Shown: in pieces, positions 35,787 to 47,044 of the stretch
Numbering within the stretch: the first letter of the stretch is position 1
How the letters are laid out: each line of letters starts with the position of its first letter
Assembly (NCBI RefSeq): GCF_014356525.2
Contig: NC_052506.1
Span: 11,951,283 to 12,015,282 of the forward strand
Length of the DNA stretch: 64,000 nucleotides
DNA from: Nilaparvata lugens
Lineage: Eukaryota; Arthropoda; Insecta; Hemiptera; Delphacidae
Reading direction: 5' to 3'
The notes under the pieces: generated by a model
Told to the model about the DNA's origin: nothing
The model's database searches: none
The model's input: only the letters and a program-made list of their open reading frames with translations
Position numbers and translations under genes: made by a program

Positions 35787-36893
35787 TTGAATAGAAATAC
35801 TAAGAAATTGTCAAAACCACAGATTTTATACAAAAGTAGAAAACTCAGTTCTTGTTGTTACACCATTGTCAATATCTGATAAACTGAAACTAAATACAAA
35901 AGTAGAATAAATTGTCAAAACCACAGATTTTATACAAAAGTAGAAAACTCAGTTCTTGTTGTTACACCATTGTCAATATCTGATAAACTGAAACTAAATA
36001 CAAAAGTAGCATTTTACTGCTATTTAATATTAATGATTGATTATATCATAGTGGATCTCACAAAAGTAACATACGGTACGGAGTAATATTAAACAGTTAG
36101 GCCCGGATGCACAAAGGTCTGTTAAATTTAATCATGATTGAATTCCACGAGAACCAATAGAATAGAATTACTTTTTTATTTGTTGACGTGGAAACCAATC
36201 AAACAAATCAGAGAAGGTTTTTCTGAGAAGGCTTCTCTGATTGGTTCACCTTGGATTAAAAATTTACAGATTTTTGTGCAACCAGGTCTAATGCTGTAGA
36301 CCTAACTTATATTTGAAAGTGCTACCTAAATAATAAATAACTTCCAAATAATTAATTCTATTTAATGTTAATTATTTAATGTCAATATTCATATTATATA
36401 TTACTATATAAAGTAGCATTTTATTGACTATTCAAAAGTAGAAGTAACTTCCAAATAATAATTCTATTTAATGTCAATATTTAATATTATATATAGCTAT
36501 ATAAAGTAGCATTTTATTGACTATTCAAAAGTAGAATTTATAGTAGTGAGCGAGTACCGCTATTGGTCAAGACATGAACGCCTGCCATTGGCCTAGACAC
36601 ACTCTTTGCCACTTAACAGTGCATATAGGCTAATAGAACCGTCACAAAATTGCAGTTCAAGCAACAGACTCGCCATGATAACAAAGTTTACTTGCAGTAC
36701 AAATAAAACTAAAGAAATAAAATAAAGAGCATAAATTTAATCAATAATAATTACTTGATTTCTCGGGTTTTATTTGTACTGAAAGTAAATTTTGTTATCA
36801 TGGCGGGTCTGTTGCTCAAACCGCCATTCTGTGACGTTTCTATTATATGCACTGTTAAGTGGGAGAAGAGAGTGTCTAAGCCAATGGCAGGCG
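35787..36893. mobile_element. Foldback element of the TTGTCAAAACCACAG family, truncated by duplication
   Basis: The left terminus (AATACTAAGAAATTGTCAAA then ACCACAGATTTTA) is present, followed by a direct 104-bp internal repeat, a nested MITE at 36100-36288, an inner arm at 36540-36700 and its inverted partner at 36770-36890. The right terminus is missing because the tandem-duplication junction falls at about 36893. The intact sister is 37647-38852. Confidence 0.65.
36100..36288. mobile_element. Foldback MITE, GGTTGCACAAAAGCC family, copy 2
   Basis: GGCCCGGATGCACAAAGGTC at the left and TTTTTGTGCAACCAGGTC at the right are inverted. TA lies next to both ends. It sits inside the larger foldback element and was duplicated with it. 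Confidence 0.65.
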
Positions 36894-37146
36894 ATCATCG
36901 GGACTCGTAAAGACGAAATGAGGAGTAGAGAGAGAGAGAAAGAGAGGAAGTTTGTGTGTGTGAGAGAGAGATAGATAGTTGTGAGAGCGCAGTGCAGCGC
37001 CTCTATTTGATGTCGATGGAGGATCACCATTTTGTTGAGCGTTTCCAGCTTCATTCATGAAGCCCTCAGTCCTGAGCACTCTAGCCGCGTGTCTCTCATA
37101 CGTGGACTGGAAATGAATTGCCGTCCTATGTATTATACATCACTAC

Positions 37147-37167
37147 CACACACACACACACACACAC
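37147..37167. repeat. (CA)n microsatellite, short allele
   Basis: About ten CA units at the position homologous to the 163-base tract in copy 1, with the same TATTATACATCACTAC flank on the left. Confidence 0.95.
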
Positions 37168-37646
37168 CTTCACGGCGTCTTTGCCGCCACAGTTGTTGAA
37201 GCACTCTCCCCCCTCCACCAACACCCATCCTGACTGCATTTCCCAGCAGTGGCAGCAGCATAAGGCCAAGAAAAGTCCAATCAATCAACGAAAAACGTGG
37301 CCGGCATGAGTATGGACCAAATGCAATATATTGGTGTATAAATCATAGCAAACGCCTGGCAATTTTGGAGAAAAGGGACAAGCTTATTTTCTGGTGGATC
37401 GCATTTTTCTTCGCATAACCTACATATCAACTTGATTAATTTCATCATTTTAAGCGTTCGATTCAAGCAATATCGGCTTCAAGAAATTTATGGTCTCTTT
37501 CGAGGTTGTTGAACCGGAATCTGTAGTTGGAAGTGTCTGGGAGATGTCAACGACTTATTTCTTGAAAGATTTGCTGGTTTTGAGATTTCGTACTATTGTT
37601 ATGCAACAATGCGATGGACCTGAAAATATACTCACATATGAATTAT

Positions 37647-38852
37647 CCATCTTAAATAAAAATACAAATAAATTGTCAAAACCACAGATTTTATTCAAAG
37701 TAGAAAACCCAGCTTCGGTTGTTACACCATTGTCAATCTCTGATAAACTGAAACTAAATACAAAAGTAGCATTTTATTGCTATTTAATATTAATGATTGA
37801 TTATATCATAGTGGATCTCACAAAAGTAACTTACGGTACGGTGCAATATTAAACATAAACAGTTAGACCCGGATGCACAAAGGTCTGTTAAATTTAATCA
37901 TGATTAAATTCCACGAGAACCAATAGAATAGAATTACTTTTTTATTTTTTGACGTGGAAACCAATAAAACAAATCAGAGAAGGTTTTTCTGAGAAGGCTT
38001 CTCTGATTGGTTCACCTTGGATTAGAAATTAACAGATTTTTGTGCAACCAGGTATAATGCTGTAGACCTAACTCATATTTGAAAGTGCTTCCTAAATAAT
38101 AAATAACTTCCAAATAATTAATTCTATTTAATGTTAAATATTTGATGTCAATATTTAATATTATATATTGCTATATAAAGTAGCATTTTATTGACTATTC
38201 AAAAGTAGAAGTAACTTCCAAATAATTAATTCTATTTAATGTCAATATTTAATATTATATATTGCTATATAGAGTAGCATTTTATTGACTATTCAAAAGT
38301 AGAATATATAGTAGTGGGCGAGTACCGCTATTGGTCAAGACATGAACGCCTGCCATTGGCCTAGACACACTCTTTTGCCACTTAACAGTGCATATAGGCT
38401 AATAGAACCGTCACAAGATTGCAGTTCAAGCAACAGATTCGCCATGATAACAAAGTTTACTTGCAGTACAAATAAAACTAAAGAAATCAAATAAAAGATA
38501 ATAAATTTAATCTATAATAAATTCAAAGGATAATAATTACTTGATTTCTCTGGTTTTATTTGTGCTGCAAGTAAATTTTGTTATCATGGCGGGTCTGTTG
38601 CTTAAACCGCCATTCTGTGATGTTTCTATTATATGCACTGTTAAGTGGGAGAAGAGAGTGTCTAAGCCAATGGCAGGCGTTAAGTCCTTGACCAATGGCG
38701 GTACTCACCCACTAGTATAAATTCTGCTACTCTTGTATTTAGTTTCAGTTTATCAGAGATTTACAATGGTGTAACAATCGAAACTGGGTTTTCTACTTTG
38801 AATAAAATCTGTGGCTTTGACAAGTTCTTAGTATTTTTATTCAATATGAATA
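37647..38852. mobile_element. Foldback element of the TTGTCAAAACCACAG family, complete
   Basis: The left end (AAATAAAAATACAAATAAAT then TGTCAAAACCACAGATTTTA) is matched in reverse complement by the right end near 38750-38850. Inner arms around GCGAGTACCGCTATTGG, CCATTGGCCTAGACACACTC and CACTTAACAGTGCATAT repeat inverted at 38560-38705. A MITE at 37866-38052 is nested within. There is no transposase. A shorter relative without the MITE is at 52493-53276. Confidence 0.7.
37866..38052. mobile_element. Foldback MITE, GGTTGCACAAAAGCC family, copy 3
   Basis: Same insertion as 36100-36288, duplicated with its host element. The inverted ends (GACCCGGATGCACAAAGGTC and TTTTTGTGCAACCAGGT) are preserved. 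Confidence 0.65.
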
Positions 38853-40190
38853 AAAATTAGTGAATAGCTATTAACATAACTAATAACTCTTTCAATTAGG
38901 AATCACACAAATGAAACAAAACTTGATATGAAAATGGTCTATTATTATCACAGATTCATTGAACATCGAGTGCAGTTGATATCAATTACCACAATATCAA
39001 ATTCTCAACTACACAAAAAATAAAAATATCAATTTCCTTTGAAGCTGTTATATTTGCAATCCATACTTCCAGCCAATAATGAACGCAACGTCTTTTGTAA
39101 AGTAGTATGATTTTTTGTAACAGATTTTTGACTGGTTGATTCATGAAATATACTATGGAGAAATTGATTGCAAAAGCTTTCGAAGTAGCGTGTGAATCAG
39201 AATTTGCAGAAAATCTTGCAAGTTGTTGGTTGTAAAATCAGCAGCATTTTGTGGGCACAGATTACATATCCATGTTAATTGCTAACACTTATGTTTGGAC
39301 TTCCAAGCCGATTTTCTATGCACATTGCGAGGTTGACTCACAAATGTGTCTGCTTACGTTATCGTACACAAAAGTGATTTATTCGTTTTGTTTTAAATTG
39401 AAAATGATGGTAGTAAAATGCTAGGGAACAAGAGACTAATATAAGAAAGAGAGTTCTGATCAAGGAACGGCCCTGAAAATATATTCTAACTTTTTCCATC
39501 GCGAAAAACCATCAGAGGGGTCATTACATGAAAAAGGATGTGTAGTATTTTAGTTGAAGCTGGGTTTCGAAATATGAGTGTGGCGATATTCTTTCCTTGG
39601 AGGCGAAATTAAGAATTTAATGTTGCCCTCGTCTTTGTTTTCACGCTAGAAAAAACATTTATTTCCTTTTAAGTAAATTAGAGCCGAAACATTGTGGAAC
39701 TCGTTGCAAACTTTTTGGAAGTTTTCATAAAACAGCACGAGGGAAAACTTTTCGAATATAAACAAATTCATATTAAAGTTTTCCCCCTATCATTCCCAGT
39801 TTGTTCTCGGCAAGAAACAAACGAAAGTGCAGATTAAATTGAAATTCTTTACGATTCCTGGAATCTCTTTACCGGCCAATGCTGTAGTAGATGTCGCTGT
39901 TTATTCATTAAAACACTTTCCCTCCATTATATTATAAACATTGACAGGGTTGAATTCTATTAACTCCCTCCCTCGAACTCAAAGTCTTCTTATTCTACTC
40001 AACGTCAAAACTAACAAAATATGAATCAGCGAAAGCCAAATCATTCTTGGATATTACAACGGTTTATAACATGACTGAAATTATATATCAATTTCCTTGC
40101 CCTACTAGCATACGTGAGTATAGTAAGTTCATAGAGTAAAGATAACGTTAAATTCGATTATTATCCCTAGATTTTTGGTCTCTGGTAATG
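38853..40190. other. Unique AT-rich sequence
   Basis: No repeats shared with the rest of the window were recognised in this 1.3-kb stretch and no frame carries a domain. The part at 39400-39950 is less AT-rich with A-rich blocks. Possibly intronic. Confidence 0.4.
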
Positions 40191-40711
40191 TTTTTTGAAA
40201 GGAGAACCTCCACTTGATGAATGCAATAAGAAATAAGTTACTAGATTATTCAATGTTTTTTGAAATGAGAACCTCCACTTGATGAATGCAATAAGAAATA
40301 AGTTACTAGATTATTCAATGTTTTTTGAAAAGAGAACCTCTACTTGATGAATGCAATAAGAAATAGGTTACTAGATTATTCAATGTTTTTTGAAAGGAGA
40401 ACCTCCACTTGATGAATGCAATAAGAAATAAGTTACTAGATTATCCAATGTTTTTTGAAAGGAGAACCTCCACTTGATGAATGCAATAAGAAATAAGTTA
40501 CTAGATTATTCAATGTTTTTTGAAAGGAGAACCTCCACTTGATGAATGCAATAAGAAATAAGTTACTAGATTATCCAATGTTTTTTGAAAGGAGAACCTC
40601 CACTTGATGAATGCAATAAGAAATAAGTTACTAGATTATTCAATGTTTTTTGAAAGGAGAACATCCACTTGATGAATGCAATAAGAAATAAGTTACTAGA
40701 TTACTCAAGTT
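40191..40711. repeat. Tandem array, 65-bp unit, 8 copies
   Basis: TTTTTTGAAA begins units at 40191, 40256, 40321, 40386, 40451, 40516, 40581 and 40646, an exact 65-base period. Units contain GAGAACCTCCACTTGATGAA and AGTTACTAGATTAT and differ at only one or two positions each. There are no variable spacers, so it is not a CRISPR-type array. The period is not a multiple of three, so no repeated protein is encoded. Confidence 0.97.
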
Positions 40712-40887
40712 CCAAGAGTAACATGACAGTTATGTCCTATATAATTCAGAGTGAAATATCAAGATTTCGTTTTAGATCCTTTGGAAGTAATAATTATCGA
40801 ACAATAGCTAATACTTATTATTCAAGACTGAAAGAGTATTTCAGTAGAAAAGTTTAAAACAAGCATCACTTACTGAGAACCAAACTT
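40712..40887. other. Short spacer after the 65-bp array
   Basis: A 62-codon plus-strand frame (40669-40857) starts in the last array unit and runs through this spacer. It has no recognisable family and is not called. Confidence 0.35.
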
Positions 40888-41720
40888 AAGGCTGTTCGTA
40901 CACTTTCTTATTTAAATTGGATAATCTTTTTCAATATGATTGTTAAGATCATTATAAGAGTGAGAAAAAGTGGCAACTGAAATTTTTAAGTGGTCTAATA
41001 AGCGAATTATGGGTTGTTGAAGTTGCTAACTCCGTTTTCTTTCCAGATCATAAACGGTTTCGAATTTTCCATTGGAGTTTTTTTTTTAATACATTCAGTA
41101 TATCATTGGCTTTGTTCTAATATGCGTTTTTCGCGATTTATGCCAATATAAACAAGTTATCGAATTTACAAAAAAAGATACTTTTTTATTTATGAACGAT
41201 ATGGGGAATAAAATGTTTTAGTTTGGAAAGATACATTTTTTGAATCTTCAAGAGAAGTTCTGTTAATATAGTCGAAACCGTTTATGATATGGAAAGAAAA
41301 CGGAGTTATTTATTCATTTATTCATTTTCTTCACATACAAAGGCTCACAGAGATATGTAAATGAATAAATAAATAAATAACTCCGTTTTCTTTCCAGATC
41401 ATAAACGGTTTCGACTATATTAACAGAACTTTTCTTAAAGATTCAAAAAATGTATCTTTCCGAACTAAAATATTTTATTCCCCATAAAGAGCCTTATTTA
41501 CACGAGTAAATGAAACAACAATTAAACATTATGAAATATAGTAAATAAAAGAAAAGAAAAGAAAGCAAAAACACTTTTGAGTTAGCACTTCAACAAGCCA
41601 TAACTTGCTTATTAGACCACTTGAAAATTCCAGTTGCTACTTTTTCTCACTCTTATAATGATCTTAACAATATATATTGAAAAAGATTATCCAATTGAAA
41701 AAATTGTACTGAACAGCCTT
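40888..41720. mobile_element. Foldback element with TTAA at both ends
   Basis: Arms begin GGCTGTTC next to TTAA on the left and end GAACAGCC next to TTAA on the right, and remain complementary for about 150 bases (TGAGAAAAAGTGGCAACTG, GTGGTCTAATAAGCGAATTA). A second inverted pair inside (AACTCCGTTTTCTTTCCAG, ATAAACGGTTTCGA) occurs three times. TTAA flanks suggest piggyBac-type targeting, but TA would suit Tc1/mariner equally. No transposase. Confidence 0.65.
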
Positions 41721-43091
41721 AATACCTTAATAAACTTGATAATAATATATTAGAATTACGTGTAAAATGATAAATATGGCTCAACCTCTATTATCTAAAA
41801 TAACTCTACCATCAACCAATAGGAATCTAACCTTCATATTGACAATAAATATTGCTCTTGTATTGACTGTGAGTTATTGCCTTGTTTTATTCCCTTTGTG
41901 ATACTTGTCTCTCTCCACCATCTTTCTCAACCTGTATTCACTCCAAGCTCATTAACTTTACAACTAGAATCCATCACATTAATCTATGATGCATTGGTAT
42001 TTTTCGGCGTTTTTTCAAAGTGATCGCTTGCTCACATTTTCTTTCTGATATATCATTCTCCTCATCCTCATTATAATATCATCGAATGCATGTAAATTCG
42101 ACCATCGATTATGCTCTAATTTTAACGTACATAATTTTTATCCTCATCCATGCCTTTCAGGTATGAAACCAAAATTAATCTCCTTTTAGAGATTAAATTT
42201 GAACATTAATAAGCTTCATTATGATAATCATTTATAAGTGATACTTTATTATTTTAATGACTACTCTTTCATAATTAATCAGATGCTAATGTGATACATA
42301 GAAGCGTCGTTGTATAGTTTTCAACAACTTCCATAAATGGTATCAATAAATAAGCCATCACGATTAAGAGATGCCGCCTCTTCATAATCTTATTTGACCT
42401 TCGTTGTCGTATTTTCGAGCTTCTGGATTCTACAACATCCTAGTGCTAAATATTACACTTTGCATATAATTAGTCAAGTATACTGATTTGCATCACATTA
42501 ACCAACATTGTATCGTAAATCAGTGACAAAGTTCCTGTTTTGAAATGGAAAGGAAAATATGAAACAATCTTGGAAGACTGTAAATAAAAATGACGTCATA
42601 GGTATGAAATCATTCCGTTGATGTGGGTCAAGGTCTGGATAACTTTCTCGAATTGTCATCAATGATCCAATAATGAAAATGAAAATGAAAAATGAAAGTT
42701 AATCAGCTTAGTATCAACAAATAGTGTCAACGATCAAAATAGTATCAACGATTGGATTTCTAAAATGGTCAATCCAAGTTTAGTTTTAGAATAAAGTTAC
42801 AGTTAAAATCTCAATTCAAAATGATTTTGAACTATTTTTGACGATACGACAGTTAAATGTGTCTGAGAAATAGTTATTACAAACTATAAAAACTAAAAAA
42901 TAGTTATTATCACGTGTGGAGCGCTTTTTAAACGGATTTTTAACTTGAGTGTCGGATGGGCAAGTTGAATTGTCGGTCCCGACTGAAGTAGGACAGTCCT
43001 AAGACCCATTGACGACTTAAATTATATATTCAGGTGGTGGAATCTTCCCGCAAGGGACCAACAAAAGCCATACGAATTTACTTCTACTAAC
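41721..43091. other. AT-rich sequence without recognised genes
   Basis: Only short frames and scattered ATG-poor sequence. A small ATGAAAATGAAAATGAAAAATG run lies near 42676 and GTATCAACGAT words near 42720-42750. Nothing else recognised. Confidence 0.4.
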
Positions 43092-43714
43092 TATAGTGAG
43101 GTCCACGTTTGATTGGCAATGGTATTGCTTTCCTTGTCTATCATTCAGCAAAGCAGATAGCGCTATCTCTTTCTAGCTTTGCTCTGTTGCCAGATCGTCT
43201 TTCAACAATGTAGAACTAATAATTAATTAACAAAATATTTCCTCTTAATTATGGAAATTCATTATGGACATATTGAAAAATATAATTTCTCGATAATAAA
43301 ATATAATTGATTATCTTAAATGAGAATGAAGAGTTAATATTGCATCAATAAATCTGTGTCAGCTATCGTCTATAGATGGCATTGACAAGACAGAAGATCG
43401 GCAACGTTGTATACTATCTTTCTCCAGTGCCATTATAACGTGTTTTAAATGAGAATGAATAGTTAATATTACACCAATAAACCTGTGTCAGCTATCGTCT
43501 ATAGATGGCATTGTCAAGACAGAGGATCGGCAACGTTGTATACTATCTTTCTCCAGTGCCATTATAACGTTTTTTAAATGAGAATGAACAGTTAAAATAT
43601 TACATTAATAAACCTGTGTCAGCTACCGTCTATAGAAGGCATTGACAAGACAGAGGATCGGCAACGTTGTGTACTATTTTTCCCCAGTGCCATTATAACG
43701 TGGACCTCACTATA
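43092..43714. mobile_element. MITE with TATAGTGAGGTCCACG ends and internal tandem repeat
   Basis: TATAGTGAGGTCCACGTT at the left is matched by AACGTGGACCTCACTATA at the right. The terminal TA dinucleotides could be the duplicated target of a Tc1/mariner-type element. The right part is a three-unit tandem repeat (43321-43700) lying directly against the right terminus. There is no coding capacity. Confidence 0.7.
43321..43700. repeat. Tandem repeat, 129-bp unit, 3 copies, inside MITE
   Basis: TGAGAATGAA begins units at 43321, 43450 and 43579. Each unit contains CAGCTATCGTCTATAGATGG (ACCGTC and GAAGG in the third), CGGCAACGTTGT and ends CCAGTGCCATTATAACGT. The third end runs directly into the terminal inverted repeat. 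Confidence 0.9.
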
Positions 43715-43770
43715 GCGGTTCGTCATAGATAGTGAAATAGATCAGGATCAAAATAATTATCCAGACTTGG

Positions 43771-44815
43771 ATATGTTTATTCAGGTCACTGTAAAAAGTG
43801 TAGATGTGTTGAAATGTGATTGTAATATAATTAGTCCAGTCACTATATAGCCTACATTAGTGCATGCAATTTATATTGTAGTTCTGATTTTTTAATATAT
43901 CATTTGGTTAAATAAGAGAAGTCCAGAACCAATTTCTTCATGCAAAATTTCCTTGTGCAAGATACAGATGGCCCAAAAATCTTGTATTTTCGGCTCATTT
44001 TCCAGTTTTCAGCTATTTCTGCCAAATCCAGTAATCCATCAGGAAAATTTGCACTCTCCTTTTTTTAGATTATAAAATTCTGAATAGAATGAGATCATTC
44101 GGAACTCTCTATCTCCAATGAAAACTGACTTATGATTTTTCAAAAATAAGTGAAATTTGAAGAAAAAATCAATTTTGATGAATTTTAGTTTTTGATCAAC
44201 AATATCTGCCGATTGTTACCATTTAGGTGTATAATTCAAAATCCCTCTGGGCGTATTTTTGTGCTCTAAAATCTGAGATCAGGTAGAGCGAAATTGGATG
44301 AAGAAACTGGTTCTGGACTTCTCTCATGTATCCAAATAATATATTAAAAAAACAGAACTACAATATAAATTGCATGCACTAATATATATAGTGACTGGAC
44401 TAATTATATTACAATCACATTTCAACACATCTTCACTTTTTACTGTGATCTTACCTGAATAAACATATTACTAACTCATATAGATGTCCAGGTACATCTG
44501 ACAACAATGCTCCTTGTATTGTGAAAAACACCTAATTTTCTAAAAATTAGGCGAGAGCAAATTTTTCTGTCCGATTACGACATTTGGTAGAAATAGCTAA
44601 AAACTGGAAAATGAGCCGAAAATACGAGGATTTGGGACCATCCTGTATCTAGCACAAGGAAATTCTGCATGAAGAAATTGGTTCTGGACTTCTCTTATGT
44701 ACCCAAATAATATATTGAAAAATCAGAACTACAATATAAATTGCATGCACCAATGTATATAGTGACTGGACTAATTATATTACAATCACATCTTCACTTT
44801 TTACTGTGATCTACA
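43771..44815. mobile_element. Foldback element with an extra partial right arm
   Basis: The left arm at 43771-43950 (AATATAATTAGTCCAGTCAC, TAGTGCATGCAATTTATATT, AGAGAAGTCCAGAACCA) is inverted at 44310-44470. A second inverted copy occupies 44563-44815 and reaches further into the left arm, as far as the TTTTCGGCTCATTTTCCAG block. The structure could be a foldback element followed by a partial duplication of its right half. No protein is encoded. Confidence 0.65.
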
Positions 44816-45543
44816 ATATAAATTGCAAGCACACCCCCTTTTTTATGTCTATATTGACTGGACTAAATAGCATTTTCCATTTTGGCTACTCCAACTAGAA
44901 TCTGTAACAAGCGGATTACTTCGCCAACATCAAGTAAATCTCATCCACGCAGAATAGGATATGTAATCCTATGTGAGCAGTAAATCCTGCGTTAAATATC
45001 AGACATCCTCTGTGGGTTTATACTAGCTCAATAAATCGTATTGTCGTCGTCGATAACAGCTTTGAGCCATTACTCACCCACCGTTCATTTTGACCATTAT
45101 ATTTATGCAGAAATTAATATCCGATGCAAAAATTTCAAATCAATCATCTACAAGACAAGCGGAGCATTAATCATTGGCTGTATGGAAGTTTGGAATAACG
45201 CGGCGATGACAAAGCGTATTCTCAGGTCCCCTTTCATTCGCGCGTCTACCCCAAGCCCATTGTTACAGATTCCACTGTGTTTTCCTTGCTGAGGTCTATC
45301 GATGCCTCTTTTACATCCTTCATCACTCACATCTTCTTCACGTTCGCCCTCTGATCAACGTTTTTTGTTGCTAGCTATTATTAATTATTGCCTCCAGGTT
45401 CATCTCGATAATTATTATTTTAAATAATTAGATACTACAGCTTGAAGAAAGTGTCCTTCAATCTAAAATGATATTGGGTTTCAGAGGTTAGGTTCTTAGT
45501 TTAGCCACAGTATACATACAGTATGGAAACTCGGCTAGTACCC
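44816..45543. other. Unique sequence, moderately GC-balanced
   Basis: The segment at 44990-45340 has overlapping frames on both strands (83 codons plus, 60 codons minus), neither with a domain nor convincing splice sites. No repeat copies were seen. Left uncalled. Confidence 0.35.
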
Positions 45544-45723
45544 TGGCACAAAAATTCGCCATCATGTTAGAAAGTTCCGCGTTGTAATAGTATTGATGGG
45601 AGGTTCGGATCACTTTACTGATCCAGATCAATTGATCTCGTTCACTGCCGCGAGCCAATCAAAAGACCAGGATTGGAACTTTCTAACAAGATGTCGCAGT
45701 TACGTGTCTAGTATTTGTGCCAT
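45544..45723. mobile_element. Short inverted-repeat element (TGGCACAAA ends)
   Basis: TGGCACAAAAATTCGCC, CATCATGTTAGAAAGTTCC at the left is matched inverted by GGAACTTTCTAACAAGATG and TATTTGTGCCA at the right. The 180-bp body contains TGATCCAGATCAATTGATC palindromic words. MITE-like, single copy here. Confidence 0.6.
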
Positions 45724-45902
45724 GTAAAAAGCATTGGTTGGATAGGCGTTTGATTGATAGCTTCCATTCTGTATCTATTCTGTGGTTCAGCATGAACATT
45801 GAACTACGCGTATATGATGCATGGGAGCATAAAGCATCCAAAAGAAGAAATAATTCAATAATACTAATGATGAATTAATTCTTCACAGACATATTAAAAC
45901 TG

Positions 45903-46003
45903 ATTGAAGAGTCTTGAAATGATGTCAAAAATCCACTTTATTTATAACTCTTTATATATAGTCAATAAAGTGGATTTTTGACAACATTTCAAGTCTATTC
46001 AAT
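45903..46003. mobile_element. Short foldback MITE (AATCCACTTTATT)
   Basis: ATTGAAGAGTCTTGAAATGA then TGTCAAAAATCCACTTTATT at the left pairs with the reverse complement on the right across a 25-base AT-rich loop. The 101-bp palindrome is nearly complete. Confidence 0.7.
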
Positions 46004-46253
46004 TATGGAAAAGATCCACAACATCAATATTCACGCTAAAATATTAAAACTAGACAGTAAAATAGATTCTAGAAATCTCTTTTGAAATCCCACATAGTAG
46101 AACTACAGGTGAAGCAATACATTATTTGCTTTGTCTTCTGTAGGACATAATACATCATAAAATTGATATCATAACAGTAAATTTGGGCAAAAGAGTATTT
46201 TATTTCATGTATGGTTAATAAAACGTTCATAATATAATTTTTCCCTGTTTCAG

Positions 46254-46306
46254 GTATGTTCGTTCACGTTCCTTTCCTGATGACACCTACACTATGTCTC
46301 CACTTT
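46254..46306 (+). CDS. Candidate 53-nt internal exon
   Basis: A pyrimidine-rich acceptor (TTTTTCCCTGTTTCAG) ends at 46253 and a donor-like GTGAGTACTG begins at 46307. Two frames are open across the exon, reading YVRSRSFPDDTYTMSPL or MFVHVPFLMTPTLCLHF. The length of 53 shifts phase, so the flanking exons would have to match. I recognise no protein. Pairs of splice-like sites arise by chance in 64 kb of AT-rich DNA, and there is no second exon to support it. Confidence 0.2.
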
Positions 46307-46589
46307 GTGAGTACTGTATTCTCGAGTGTATCTTATAATTAGGTGATACATCATTCCTGAACTGTCGAGCTGAGATACATTGTGGAGTGTGGGAGGAGAT
46401 TGTAGCCCACTTGTATGATGTTTATTGAGCAGATGGTGTAGTGCGTGTCTGAGTAGTCTAAATGGTCATTAGCTGCAGTACAGTGTATAGTAGTGTTCAG
46501 TAGAATGTGAGATCTGACAGGGATGCGGGGCAGCCATGCTAGTATTTTGGTCCCGCTCTCGGCATTCAGATTCAAGTTGGATTGGCTAG
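46307..46589. other. Unique sequence following the candidate exon
   Basis: Most of a 93-codon minus-strand frame (46351-46632) lies here. Its codon content is ordinary, but it has no recognisable domain, and its start sits in the adjacent GC-balanced island. I do not call it a gene. Confidence 0.3.
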
Positions 46590-46960
46590 AAGGCAGATTA
46601 GAGTAGAGGAGGTCTGTGGCGGCGCTCATCACGTTATCCTGGACAGGAAGACCTCTAACGACAGTCAGACAAGATAATGATACCCATTAATTGATATAAA
46701 TGACCGTGAAACCTAAGCATTGCCCCGTTAAAGGCCGTATATTATTAAACTCTTTAAATAATGGTCGTCCATTAGGCATAATGATGTCGCTACCTCGCTA
46801 CCCCTCGCAGGTCTTTATCTCGCCAGGTTAGGGTTACCACTTTTTATCCGCACCTTGTCATTATCTCAGCGGTGTCTTTACTTATTCAAAGGTGGGATCG
46901 CGTGATTAGTAATAAGAACTCATCCTATACGGAAACTACCAATCTAGTCAGCCTTATGAG
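46590..46960. promoter_or_regulatory. Candidate conserved regulatory island with GATA and homeodomain words
   Basis: This stretch is free of the repeat families that fill the window and is GC-balanced. It contains three GATA-type words (GATAA at 46673, TTATCT at 46815 and at 46861), a homeodomain-type CATTAATTGAT at 46685 and CCATTAGG nearby, plus CAGGTTAGGGTTACC. Such clustering is typical of developmental enhancers, but it can arise by chance and no neighbouring gene is identified. Confidence 0.3.
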
Positions 46961-47044
46961 ATCATTATAAGGATTTGAACATTCGGTAAATTAGTAGGAC
47001 TAGAACGTTTCTTCAAATCCCAAGAATAGGCTGAACATACAGTT

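Larger units (their letters stand above)
36894..38679. repeat. About 2-kb tandem duplication, copy 2
   Basis: Direct copy of 34893-36893. It is shorter mainly because the CA tract is contracted and the 104-bp internal repeat is single. The foldback element at its right end is complete and continues beyond the duplicated unit, so copy 2 retains the ancestral right junction. Confidence 0.9.

Noticed and set aside
37490..37852. 120-codon plus-strand frame, partly preserved in the other 2-kb copy
   Set aside because: The second half is translated foldback-element terminus and the frame is broken in the sister copy. The first half (FEVVEPESVVGSVWEMST) is conserved only because the segment is duplicated. 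No family recognised.
40191..40711. CRISPR-like regular spacing
   Set aside because: The whole 65-bp unit repeats. There are no unique spacers, and the context is eukaryotic.
46351..46632. 93-codon minus-strand frame
   Set aside because: Ordinary composition, but no domain, no splice context and no second exon. It overlaps the candidate regulatory island.
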